Shown here: in pieces, positions 46,857 to 55,296 of the stretch
How the letters are laid out: every line of letters begins with the position of its first letter
Position numbering within the stretch: the stretch's first letter is position 1
Assembly (NCBI RefSeq): GCF_014207425.1
Contig: NZ_JACHFF010000001.1
Span: 868,001-932,000, forward strand
Direction of reading: 5' to 3'
DNA: 64,000 nucleotides
Origin: Jeotgalicoccus coquinae
GTDB lineage: Bacteria > Bacillota > Bacilli > Staphylococcales > Salinicoccaceae
Program-made: the position numbers and the translations under genes
The notes under the pieces: model-generated
Database searches by the model: none
The model's input: only the letters and a program-made list of their open reading frames with translations
Told to the model about the DNA's origin: nothing

Positions 46857-47378
46857 ATGGCAACAGCAACTTTAGCAGGCGGATGTTTCTGGTGTTTAAT
46901 CAAACCGTTTGACCAGTGGGACGGCGTCAAAAATATCGTTTCAGGTTATTCGAACGGTGATAAACCCAATCCAACATACGCTGAAGTTTCAACAGGAACA
47001 TCAGGACATATCGAAGCTGTGCAGATTGAATTCGACGAAGAGGTTATGAGCTACCGCGAACTGCTTGAAATTTTCTTCAAGACATTCGACCCGACTGATA
47101 TCGGCGGACAGTTCGGTGACCGCGGACCGCAGTATATGCCGGCCGTGTTTTACCACGATGAAGCGCAGCATCAGACGGCGCTTGATTTAATTAAAGAACT
47201 CGACGAAGCGAACATTTTCCCGGCACCGATCAACACACCGGTACTGCCGTATAAAAACTTCTATGAAGCAGAAGATGAGCATCAGGACTTCTACAAGAAG
47301 AATACAGGACATTACAATGCGTATTACAAAGGATCCGGACGTAAAGGATTCGTAGAAAATGTATGGGGTGAAAAATAA
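46857..47378 (+). CDS. msrA: Peptide methionine (S)-S-oxide reductase
   Basis: 173 residues. Repairs the S epimer of methionine sulfoxide. The catalytic motif GGCFWC is at residues 8-13, followed by [35 protein letters not shown] and [17 protein letters not shown] precedes the ATG at 46857; the longer open frame begins inside ypmS. The stop overlaps the msrB start by one base. Confidence 0.97.
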   Translation: MATATLAGGCFWCLIKPFDQWDGVKNIVSGYSNGDKPNPTYAEVSTGTSGHIEAVQIEFDEEVMSYRELLEIFFKTFDPTDIGGQFGDRGPQYMPAVFYHDEAQHQTALDLIKELDEANIFPAPINTPVLPYKNFYEAEDEHQDFYKKNTGHYNAYYKGSGRKGFVENVWGEK

Positions 47379-47812
47379 TGGCACGAAAAGATATAAGTGA
47401 ATTAACAGAACTTGAAAGACAGGTTATGAAAGAAGACGCGACGGAAGCACCATTTGAAAACGAGTACTGGAAACATTTCGAAGAGGGGATTTACGTCGAT
47501 AAACTGAGCGGCAAGCCGCTGTTTACGTCTAAAGATAAATTCGATTCTTCATGCGGCTGGCCGAGCTTTGCGAAGTCCATGTCGGAAGAAGATGTATCAG
47601 AACACGTGGATACATCATTCGGTATGCGCCGTACGGAAGTCCGGAGTGCTGATTCGGACTCTCATTTAGGTCACGTTTTCCCTGACGGACCGCAGGAGCT
47701 TGGCGGGCTGAGATACTGCATTAACTCTGCAGCTCTTGATTTTATTCCGAAAAGCGACCTTGAAAAAGAAGGTTACGGTGAATACGTCAAGATTCTGGAT
47801 TCAGAGGAGTAG
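47378..47812 (+). CDS. msrB: Peptide methionine (R)-S-oxide reductase
   Basis: 144 residues. Repairs the R epimer. [28 protein letters not shown] and the catalytic cysteine in [12 protein letters not shown] (near residue 113) identify MsrB. No CxxC zinc pairs are present, the common Firmicutes form. It is coupled to msrA by TAATG, so both epimers are handled by one transcript, in the same region as the bacilliredoxin. Confidence 0.97.
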   Translation: MARKDISELTELERQVMKEDATEAPFENEYWKHFEEGIYVDKLSGKPLFTSKDKFDSSCGWPSFAKSMSEEDVSEHVDTSFGMRRTEVRSADSDSHLGHVFPDGPQELGGLRYCINSAALDFIPKSDLEKEGYGEYVKILDSEE

Positions 47813-47813
47813 C

Positions 47814-48035
47814 ATGAAAGAGCGTCCATATTATCAATATATGAAGACACAGCTCGGGACAAAAACAGACATTGGCAATCTCGCAGATCATATCGCTGAT
47901 GACATGTCTTTCCCTAAATACTCAAATAATTACGATGAAATCTCAGATTATCTTGAAAAGAACCCGTATCTTAATATATCATTAGATACGTTTGATGAAA
48001 GTTTTTCAAATTACACAGAATGGCTACAATCTTAG
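47814..48035 (+). CDS. yozE: UPF0346 protein YozE
   Basis: 73 residues: [15 protein letters not shown] ... [21 protein letters not shown] small acidic helical family (UPF0346/SAM-like fold) of unknown function found throughout Bacilli. The ATG at 47814 follows GAGGAG of the msrB end; the longer open frame upstream lies inside msrB. Confidence 0.85.
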   Translation: MKERPYYQYMKTQLGTKTDIGNLADHIADDMSFPKYSNNYDEISDYLEKNPYLNISLDTFDESFSNYTEWLQS

Positions 48036-48048
48036 AGGAGATGAAAAT

Positions 48049-48762
48049 ATGAGTATTCATATTAATGCAAAACAGGGCGATATCGCCGACACTATTTTAC
48101 TGCCGGGGGATCCCCTGCGTGCGAAGTACATTGCCGAAACATTTTTGGAAGACATTGTGTGCTACAACGAAGTCCGCAACATGTTCGGTTACACAGGTAC
48201 TTATAAAGGCAAGAGAATTTCAGTTCAGGGCACTGGTATGGGTGTGCCGTCAATTTCTATTTACATTCACGAACTTATGCGTGAATACGGCGTTAAAAAC
48301 TTAATCCGTGTCGGTACTGCCGGTGCGTTAAAAGAAGAAGTTAAAGTCCGCGACGTTGTTATCGCACAAAGTGCGACTACGGACTCTTACCAGAACAACA
48401 AATTATTCGGCAACGTGAGTTATGCCCCGACTTCGAACTTCGACCTGCTTCTTGCAAGCTACAACGAAGCACAAAAGCGCGGTCTTGATGTGAAAGTCGG
48501 AAACGTCTACACAGCTGACTCATTCTACGATACGAAGACAGATACTAAACAGCTTGCAGATTACGGTGTGCTTGCAGTTGAAATGGAATCTGCAGCCCTG
48601 TTTACAATTGCTGAAGAGTACAATGCACGTGCATTGGCTATTCTGACAATTTCTGACCACCTGATTACAGGAGAGGTTACGACAGCAGAAGAAAGACAGA
48701 CTACTTTCAACGATATGATTGAAGTTGCACTTGATGCAGCAGTACCGTTTGTCGGAAAATAA
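48049..48762 (+). CDS. deoD: Purine nucleoside phosphorylase, DeoD type
   Basis: 237 residues. Phosphorolysis of purine (deoxy)nucleosides to base and (deoxy)ribose 1-phosphate. [52 protein letters not shown] and [12 protein letters not shown] are typical of the hexameric DeoD subfamily. TTAGAGGAG precedes the ATG at 48049. The longer open frame upstream overlaps yozE and is not expected to be translated. A clear terminator follows. Confidence 0.96.
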   Translation: MSIHINAKQGDIADTILLPGDPLRAKYIAETFLEDIVCYNEVRNMFGYTGTYKGKRISVQGTGMGVPSISIYIHELMREYGVKNLIRVGTAGALKEEVKVRDVVIAQSATTDSYQNNKLFGNVSYAPTSNFDLLLASYNEAQKRGLDVKVGNVYTADSFYDTKTDTKQLADYGVLAVEMESAALFTIAEEYNARALAILTISDHLITGEVTTAEERQTTFNDMIEVALDAAVPFVGK

Positions 48763-48776
48763 TACAGTAATTATTG

Positions 48777-48808
48777 AAGAACAGTGATTTCACTGTTCTT
48801 TTCTTTTC
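48777..48808 (+). terminator. Terminator after deoD
   Basis: AAGAACAGTG and CACTGTTCTT form a 10-bp stem around ATTT, followed by TTCTTTTCTT. Confidence 0.88.
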
Positions 48809-48867
48809 TTTAAGCGGGTAAACTGATAATATATGAGTAATACATAGGTAGAAATTGGGTGCATATC

Positions 48868-50436
48868 TTGAGCGAAGAAAACAATGACAAGAACGTTCAG
48901 CCGAAACTCCGGTCCGTTCAAATGAATATATTCTGGTTTATCGTCATTATTTTAACGACGATTATAGCCAGTGTGGTAATAACAGCAATTTCAATATCAA
49001 ATAATCAGGAACGTGCAGTCAACGTCGGAACGGATACACGTACCGAATTTGCGAAACTGTACAGCGTGTATGATACGCTCACTGAAAATTACTACGAGGA
49101 CGTCGATTCTGATGCGCTGATTGAATCTTCGATTAAAGGTATGGTCGAAGGACTTGAAGATCCATACAGTGAGTACATGAATATCGACGAAACAGGTGAA
49201 TTCGAAGAGAGTATTACAGGAGACTTCGAAGGAATCGGTGCCGAAGTCATGCAGGAAGGCAGTAAGATTATTATTTCCAGTCCGATGAAAGGTTCTCCTG
49301 CAGAACAGGCGGGCATTGAGCCGGGCGACCAGATTCTTGCAGTTGACGGTGAATCACTGGAAGGCATGACGACGACGGAGGCTGTACAGCTGATCCGCGG
49401 TGAAAAGGGTACTAATGTCGTCCTGACAATTCAGCGCGGCGGCGGCAGTCCGTCTGATATTGCGATTACACGTGATACGATTCATATCGACAGCGTGACA
49501 TATGAAAAAGTCGACGGTGTCGGACATATCAGCGTCAACAGATTCCAGCAGGGTACTACTGACGAGTTCAGCAAGTTTATCGATCAGGCTGCCGAAGACG
49601 ATGTTAAAGAACTCATCGTCGACTTCCGTTACAATCCGGGCGGCCTGCTAAACGAAGCAGTAACACTCATTAATCAGTTTATCGAACCGGACACTGCTGC
49701 ACTGTATCTTGAAGATAATACAGGCGCTCAGCAGGAAATTGTAACTGAAAGCGAGAAAAACCCGAATACCGAATCATTCGACGAGGTGTACATCTTAATT
49801 AACGAAGGATCTGCAAGTGCTTCTGAAGTATTCGCAGGTGCACTCGATGATTTAACAGATGTTACGATCGCAGGTACAACGTCATTCGGTAAAGGTGTTG
49901 TTCAGCGTACGAGTGAGTTTAAAGACAACTCGATGCTGAAATACACTAATACTAAATGGCTGACACCTGATAAGACATGGGTGCAGGATGAGGGTATTGC
50001 ACCGGACATTGAATTAATCAATCCTGATTACTACCGTATCCAGCTGCTGACTGAAGATGAAGTTTTCGCAGAAGGTCAGACGAATGAAAAAGTACTGTCT
50101 ATTAAAGTCGCACTCGACGAGCTCGGCTACGACATTACGAAGTTCGACGATAACTTTGATGCCGGACTGACTCAGGCTGTAACGGCTTATCAGACGGATA
50201 AAAATCTCGAAGCTGACGGCATTGTAACAGGCGAAACGACGACTGGTATGCTGTCCGACATCCGCGAACAGATTAACGACAACGATGCACAGCTGAATTA
50301 TTTAATCGATTATATTAACAGCGACATGTCAATTAAGGAAATTGAACAGAAAGCACGCGATAATGCACCGCATATTCCGCCGGTCATTGAAGATGAACAG
50401 AATTTAAACAATGACGAAGAAAACGAAGAAGAGTAA
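48868..50436 (+). CDS. ctpA: Carboxy-terminal processing serine protease (S41, CtpA)
   Basis: 522 residues from the TTG at 48868 (GGGTG 6 bases upstream); a GTG at 48859 is also possible. One N-terminal membrane anchor (about 20-45) is followed by a PDZ domain (SPAEQAGIEPGDQILAVDG). The protease core has catalytic Ser in NEGSASASEVF (near 315) and Lys in TSFGKGVVQ (near 342). A C-terminal peptidoglycan-binding domain (LDELGYDITKFDD ... AVTAYQ) follows, then an acidic tail. It acts outside the membrane. In S. aureus CtpA degrades wall-associated targets and affects stress resistance and virulence. Confidence 0.94.
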   Translation: MSEENNDKNVQPKLRSVQMNIFWFIVIILTTIIASVVITAISISNNQERAVNVGTDTRTEFAKLYSVYDTLTENYYEDVDSDALIESSIKGMVEGLEDPYSEYMNIDETGEFEESITGDFEGIGAEVMQEGSKIIISSPMKGSPAEQAGIEPGDQILAVDGESLEGMTTTEAVQLIRGEKGTNVVLTIQRGGGSPSDIAITRDTIHIDSVTYEKVDGVGHISVNRFQQGTTDEFSKFIDQAAEDDVKELIVDFRYNPGGLLNEAVTLINQFIEPDTAALYLEDNTGAQQEIVTESEKNPNTESFDEVYILINEGSASASEVFAGALDDLTDVTIAGTTSFGKGVVQRTSEFKDNSMLKYTNTKWLTPDKTWVQDEGIAPDIELINPDYYRIQLLTEDEVFAEGQTNEKVLSIKVALDELGYDITKFDDNFDAGLTQAVTAYQTDKNLEADGIVTGETTTGMLSDIREQINDNDAQLNYLIDYINSDMSIKEIEQKARDNAPHIPPVIEDEQNLNNDEENEEE

Positions 50437-50443
50437 GACATCA

Positions 50444-50478
50444 AATTCCGTACAGAATATCTTTGTACGGAATTTTTT
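50444..50478 (+). terminator. Terminator after ctpA
   Basis: AATTCCGTACA and TGTACGGAATT form a perfect 11-bp stem with a 9-base loop, followed by TTTTG. Confidence 0.92.
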
Positions 50479-50537
50479 GTTGTAGACAATTTGTAAATAG
50501 TTTAAAGTAAAGTCAATAAGTATTATGGAGGGCGCTT

Positions 50538-51614
50538 ATGGTTTCAGAAAATAAAAAAGTCATGCTGACAGGCGGCGGAACAGTCGGTCATGTCATGCTG
50601 AACAAGCTTCTAATTCCTGAATTTCAGAATAAAAATATTGAGCCGCATTACATTGGTTCGAAAAAGGGTATAGAGAAAGATATCATTTCAAAAATGGATA
50701 TTCCTTATCATGAAATTTCGAGCGGCAAGCTGCGCCGTTATTTATCGTTTGAAAATTTAAAGGATATTTTCAAAGTGGTTAAAGGCGTCACGGATGCGAA
50801 GAAGATTTTAAAACGCGAGAAACCGTTATTCGTCTTTTCAAAAGGCGGTTTCGTCTCGGTACCGGTTGTACTCGCTGCAGCTGCAAAAGATGTCCCGGTA
50901 TACATTCACGAGTCGGATCTGACTCCGGGACTTGCGAACCGCATTGCGAGCAAGTTCGCAACGAAAGTATTCACGACTTTTGAAGCAACGGCGGAAAAAT
51001 TCACGGATGCCAAAGCTGAATACCTCGGTCCGGTCATTCGTCCCGAGCTGCTGAAAGGCAAACACAAGCGGGGGTACGCGTTAACAGGATTTAATTCCGG
51101 CAAACCTGTACTGATTGTTATGGGCGGCTCACTTGGTGCGAAAAAAATTAACGAGTTCGTTCACGGCAATATCGATACGCTGACAGAAAAGTATCAGGTT
51201 ATTCACTTAACAGGTAAGGGCAATGCGAATAATAAAATTAAGAGTGCCGGCTACAAACAGTTTGAATTCGTCGGCGACGAACTTGCAGATCTGCTTGCAA
51301 TAAGCGATATCGTCATTTCACGCAGCGGTTCGAATGCAATATTTGAACTGCTTCTGGCGAAAAAACCAATGGTTTTAATTCCCCTCGGTCTCGATCAGAG
51401 CCGCGGCGATCAGATTCAAAATGCCAAGCACTTTAACAAGCAGGGATATGCCGAAGTCCTTAAAGAAGAAAACTTAAACCTTGAAAACTTATATGAGAAG
51501 CTCGATTATATCGACACGAATTACAGTGACATCACATATAAAATGACGCAGTTTAAACACGGCTTTAACCCGGGCGAACTTGTTGATAAACTGATTGGGG
51601 AGGCGTCTGAGTGA
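50538..51614 (+). CDS. murG: UDP-GlcNAc:lipid I N-acetylglucosaminyltransferase
   Basis: 358 residues. Makes lipid II at the cytoplasmic membrane face. MLTGGGTVGHVM is the N-terminal glycine-rich loop; GGFVSVPVVLAAA, VMGGSLGAKKIN and SRSGSNAIFELLLAKKPMVLIPL belong to the donor-binding half. Staphylococci keep murG away from the dcw cluster, next to ctpA and arlRS, as here. GGAGGG precedes the ATG. A four-base overlap links it to the PAP2 gene. Confidence 0.97.
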   Translation: MVSENKKVMLTGGGTVGHVMLNKLLIPEFQNKNIEPHYIGSKKGIEKDIISKMDIPYHEISSGKLRRYLSFENLKDIFKVVKGVTDAKKILKREKPLFVFSKGGFVSVPVVLAAAAKDVPVYIHESDLTPGLANRIASKFATKVFTTFEATAEKFTDAKAEYLGPVIRPELLKGKHKRGYALTGFNSGKPVLIVMGGSLGAKKINEFVHGNIDTLTEKYQVIHLTGKGNANNKIKSAGYKQFEFVGDELADLLAISDIVISRSGSNAIFELLLAKKPMVLIPLGLDQSRGDQIQNAKHFNKQGYAEVLKEENLNLENLYEKLDYIDTNYSDITYKMTQFKHGFNPGELVDKLIGEASE

Positions 51615-52234
51615 GCAGAAGCAAGAAGATGTCTTTATTTCTCGTCTTCACTTTAATATTCGGCGTGATTGCCATCTTTCATGAATCGAGGCTCGGCCGG
51701 TGGATCGACCGTGAAGTTTATGAATTTATATATGCATCCGAAAGTTTTATCACAACAGCACTGATGCTCGGATTTACTCAGCTCGGCGAAGTACTGTCGA
51801 TGATTATAATGTCACTTATTCTGATTTCGATTCTGATGCTGTACAAATTAAAAATTCACACATTGTTTATTTTGATTTCAATGATTGCATCAAGTATTTT
51901 AATTCCGGTCTTAAAAAATTCATTCGACCGCGAGCGTCCGTCAATGCTCCGCCTGATTGAAATTTCGGGATTCAGTTTCCCGAGCGGACACGCGATGGGC
52001 TCGACGATATTCTTCGGATCGCTCGGGACGATAATTAAACATACAGATTTAAATAATAAAGCATTGTTAATGACGGTGTGCGCAACGTTTATTCTGATGA
52101 TTTCATCATCCCGCGTATACCTTGGCGTACACTACCCGACAGACGTGCTGGCAGGTGTTGTAATCGGTCTTGCGGTCGTTGTTGGAACAAGTGCGCTGCT
52201 CCATAAAAAATTCAGAAAACCAGGCATAATTTAA
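51611..52234 (+). CDS. PAP2-family membrane phosphatase
   Basis: 207 residues with about six membrane segments. The three phosphatase motifs are present: KNSFDRERPSMLR (motif 1), FPSGHAMGS (motif 2) and SRVYLGVHYPTDVLAG (motif 3). The active site would face outward. Coupling to murG by GTGA suggests a role in recycling undecaprenyl diphosphate or phosphatidylglycerol phosphate, but the substrate cannot be told from sequence. Confidence 0.92.
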   Translation: MSRSKKMSLFLVFTLIFGVIAIFHESRLGRWIDREVYEFIYASESFITTALMLGFTQLGEVLSMIIMSLILISILMLYKLKIHTLFILISMIASSILIPVLKNSFDRERPSMLRLIEISGFSFPSGHAMGSTIFFGSLGTIIKHTDLNNKALLMTVCATFILMISSSRVYLGVHYPTDVLAGVVIGLAVVVGTSALLHKKFRKPGII

Positions 52235-52328
52235 AAGAATTTATTCTTAAAATATTATCGTTGCTTAAAGCATTCCGAGGAATTATAATGGGATTACTTT
52301 GGGTGATATTAAGACGGCAGGTGATAAT

Positions 52329-52949
52329 ATGGCAATAAATTTATATGAAAACATTACGCTTGAAAATGACAGAATTCGACTCGTGCCCATGCAGTTAAGC
52401 CACGCCGCAGAACTTCAGTCTATTAATCATGACAGTATTTGGACCTACATGCTTTTTCAGGCAACAACAGAAGATGCAATGAGCGATTGGATTCAAAGTG
52501 CCATCGAACTCCGCAACCAGCTGAAATCGATACCGTTTGTTGTCGTATTAAAATCAACGGGCGAAGTTGTCGGTGCAACACGTATTCAGCACATCGACTA
52601 CGAACGCCAGAGCTGCGAAATCGGCGCGTCATGGTTCGGCACAAAAGCACAGCGTACATTCATAAACTCAGACAGCAAATTTTTACTGCTTGAATACTGC
52701 TTCGAAGTGTTAAAACTCATGCGCGTGCAGGTACGCGCCGACGAACGCAATGAACGCAGCAACAAAGCAATCGAAAGAATCGGCTTTACTAAAGAAGGCG
52801 TGATCCGTAAAGAACGCGCACTCCACGGCGTCCCGCGCAATTTAATAATCTATTCAATCATCGATGATGAATGGCCCGAAGTGAAAACGAATCTGCTTAT
52901 TAAACAGCAAAGCTATATGATGGAGACACCAAGTACAATTGTAAGTTAA
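52329..52949 (+). CDS. GNAT-family N-acetyltransferase (RimJ/RimL-like)
   Basis: 206 residues. LENDRIRLVPMQLSHAAELQ at the start, a central EVVGATRIQHIDYERQSCEIG and RVQVRADERNERSNKAIERIGFTKEGVIRKE (partly quoted: ERSNKAIERIGFTKEG) are typical of Acetyltransf_3 enzymes. Acceptor unknown. The ATG at 52329 follows CAGGTGAT. A 16-codon ORF with its own Shine-Dalgarno overlaps the start in another frame. The gene is followed by a terminator and is probably transcribed alone. Confidence 0.88.
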   Translation: MAINLYENITLENDRIRLVPMQLSHAAELQSINHDSIWTYMLFQATTEDAMSDWIQSAIELRNQLKSIPFVVVLKSTGEVVGATRIQHIDYERQSCEIGASWFGTKAQRTFINSDSKFLLLEYCFEVLKLMRVQVRADERNERSNKAIERIGFTKEGVIRKERALHGVPRNLIIYSIIDDEWPEVKTNLLIKQQSYMMETPSTIVS

Positions 52950-52977
52950 TGATATAAATAATATGAGATTGATGAAA

Positions 52978-53012
52978 ACCGGCGGTTCCCGAGAGGAGCT
53001 GCCGGTCTTTTT
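52978..53012 (+). terminator. Terminator after the GNAT gene
   Basis: ACCGGCGGTTCC pairs with GGAGCTGCCGGT (with G-U) around a short loop, followed by CTTTTTG. Confidence 0.88.
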
Positions 53013-53142
53013 GTGTTTGGACAGGGTCGGCCGGCGGACTTTGTTGAAGTCACCAAATCCCCAAAATTCCGCATCACATACGCCTTTCGTTTTTAAACCA
53101 CCGCATTTTCATGATAATATGTAGACAAAGTAGGTGAGGCTT

Positions 53143-53817
53143 ATGCCGGAAGTGCTAGTTGTTGAAGACGAAACGAATTTAGCCCGTTTCATAGAATTGG
53201 AATTAGGCCATGAGGGTTACAATGTAACGCTCGCTGCTGACGGTCAGGAGGGTTTTAATCTGGCTTCGGAGAATGATTACGATGTCATCCTGCTGGACCT
53301 GATGCTGCCGAAGCTCAACGGTCTGGAAGTGTGCAGGCGTCTGCGCAAAACGAAAGATACGCCCATTATTATTATTACGGCCAAAGGGGATACGTACGAT
53401 AAAGTCGTCGGTCTCGATTACGGTGCGGATGATTATATCGTGAAGCCGTTTGAGATTGAGGAACTGCTCGCGCGCCTCAGAGTAATTATGCGCCGCAGCA
53501 AGACCGCGGAAGCGAATCACGATACGCTTGACCTTCACGGGATCTCGATTGATACGTCAGCGTATACTGTCGCAATTGACGGGACGCCGATTGAGCTGAC
53601 GAAAACCGAGCATGAGCTTCTGTATCTGCTCGTAAAAAATATGGGAATCGTCATGAAGCGTGAACAGATCCTCGATATTATATGGGGATACGACAGTGAG
53701 GTCGAAACGAATGTGGTCGACGTGTATATCAGATATCTCAGAAACAAACTGAAACCGTTCGACAAAGATAAACTGATTGAAACCGTCCGCGGGGTCGGGT
53801 ACGTGATCAGGCAATGA
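53143..53817 (+). CDS. arlR: Response regulator ArlR
   Basis: 224 residues, OmpR/PhoB type. The receiver domain (about 1-118) has VVEDE acidic residues, phosphoacceptor Asp near residue 52 in [16 protein letters not shown], and [14 protein letters not shown]. The winged-helix output domain ends [16 protein letters not shown] ... RGVGYVIRQ, very close to what I remember of S. aureus ArlR. ArlRS controls adhesion, autolysis and virulence genes in S. aureus. The ATG at 53143 follows TAGGTGAGG. It overlaps arlS by four bases and lies next to odhAB as in staphylococci. Confidence 0.95.
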   Translation: MPEVLVVEDETNLARFIELELGHEGYNVTLAADGQEGFNLASENDYDVILLDLMLPKLNGLEVCRRLRKTKDTPIIIITAKGDTYDKVVGLDYGADDYIVKPFEIEELLARLRVIMRRSKTAEANHDTLDLHGISIDTSAYTVAIDGTPIELTKTEHELLYLLVKNMGIVMKREQILDIIWGYDSEVETNVVDVYIRYLRNKLKPFDKDKLIETVRGVGYVIRQ

Positions 53818-55187
53818 ACCGCGTGACATCGCTCCGCAGCCAGTGGCTGAAACTGTCGATTTTAATTATTACGATCACTTATATACTCTTCAGTTCACTG
53901 CTCATTTATGCGACGAGTGTTTATCTGAAAGACCAGGAGTACCGGTCGGTCTCACGGAGTCTTGAGGATGTGAGCTCGCTGTATGAAAATCAGCCGTTCA
54001 ACTCGATTACCGAACGTGATATTTATACGAGTCTGTATGACGATCAGCAGATGGGATTGTACACTCTCAGCGGGGAAGAGGTTTACCGCTGGCCGATCCG
54101 TACCCAGCTGAATGTCGATACGGACTTTGAGGCGAACGTTAACCCGGTAATTGAGTCAACGAGCATCGACGGCGATGATTTCCTCGTCGGCACGCGCATG
54201 CTGCAGTCGGATTACTGGCACGGTTACGTTACTGTCGTGCACCCGCTGAATGAGTACAATACGATAATCCGCATGATGCTGTTCATCGCTACGATTATCG
54301 GGTTTTTATCGATTACATTTACTTCTATAATCAGTTATTTCTTCTCGATTCAAATGGTGAAACCGATTGGGAGATTTACCGGACAGCTCAAAAAAATTGA
54401 GAATCAGGGCTTTGCCGAACGTCTCGATTTAAAGACGAACATTATCGAAACCGATTATATGATCGAGTCGTTTAACAACATGATGGGCGCGCTCGAAGAG
54501 TCGTACAATCAGCAGAAGCAGTTCGTTGAGGATGCGTCCCATGAACTGCGCACACCGCTCCAGATTATTCAGGGGCACCTGCAGCTGATTAACCGGTGGG
54601 GCAGAAACTCTCCGGAAGTGCTCGATGAGTCGCTCGGTATTTCCATCGAGGAGCTGAAACGCATTAACAAACTTGTCGAGGAACTGCTGCTGCTAACTAA
54701 AAACGAAGGCCAGGATTTCCTGCAGAATGAAAGTATCAATTTAAACGATGAAATAATGAGCCGCATTGAGAGTCTCGATAAAGTTCATCCGGATTATACT
54801 TTTGAAGCGAAGCTCCATAAAGGCAGACTCATGTATCCGATAAATAATTACCATTTTGAACAGATGCTGATTATTTTCCTGGATAACGCGATTAAATTCG
54901 ATACGGAGAACAAGCATATTACGGTTGGTTCGGAAATTGACCGTCACGGGAATATTGAAATTACGATTACGGATTCCGGTGTCGGAATTCCGGCAGATGA
55001 AATCGAGCAGGTATTTAACAGGTTTTACCGTGTCGATAAATCCAGAAGCCGCGATCAGGGTGGAAACGGACTCGGTTTATCGATTGCTAAAAAAATTGTG
55101 GAATTGTACCGCGGGGACGTATGGATCACAAGTGTTGAAGGAAAATCGACTACTGTTCACATAAAGTTCACAAAACCTAAAAATTAA
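53814..55187 (+). CDS. arlS: Sensor histidine kinase ArlS
   Basis: 457 residues. Two membrane segments (about 13-36 and 155-180) frame an extracellular sensor region. Then come a HAMP domain, the H-box [19 protein letters not shown] (His near residue 243), an N-box (FLDNAIKFD), DSGVGIP and [14 protein letters not shown]. It autophosphorylates and passes the phosphate to ArlR. The ATGA overlap with arlR means coupled translation. The natural signal is not evident from sequence. Confidence 0.95.
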   Translation: MNRVTSLRSQWLKLSILIITITYILFSSLLIYATSVYLKDQEYRSVSRSLEDVSSLYENQPFNSITERDIYTSLYDDQQMGLYTLSGEEVYRWPIRTQLNVDTDFEANVNPVIESTSIDGDDFLVGTRMLQSDYWHGYVTVVHPLNEYNTIIRMMLFIATIIGFLSITFTSIISYFFSIQMVKPIGRFTGQLKKIENQGFAERLDLKTNIIETDYMIESFNNMMGALEESYNQQKQFVEDASHELRTPLQIIQGHLQLINRWGRNSPEVLDESLGISIEELKRINKLVEELLLLTKNEGQDFLQNESINLNDEIMSRIESLDKVHPDYTFEAKLHKGRLMYPINNYHFEQMLIIFLDNAIKFDTENKHITVGSEIDRHGNIEITITDSGVGIPADEIEQVFNRFYRVDKSRSRDQGGNGLGLSIAKKIVELYRGDVWITSVEGKSTTVHIKFTKPKN

Positions 55188-55221
55188 CATCGAAAACTTT
55201 AGTTACAATCTACAATTGTGC

Positions 55222-55250
55222 TTTCAAGAACCCTTGTAAAATGGTAAAAT
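55222..55250 (+). promoter_or_regulatory. Probable promoter of odhAB
   Basis: TTTCAA (55222-55227), 17-base spacer, TAAAAT (55245-55250), about 45 bases before the odhA start. Confidence 0.5.
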
Positions 55251-55296
55251 TTTATACGTATTGAGTATTTAAAAAATATAAAGAGGTGGCAGTACA

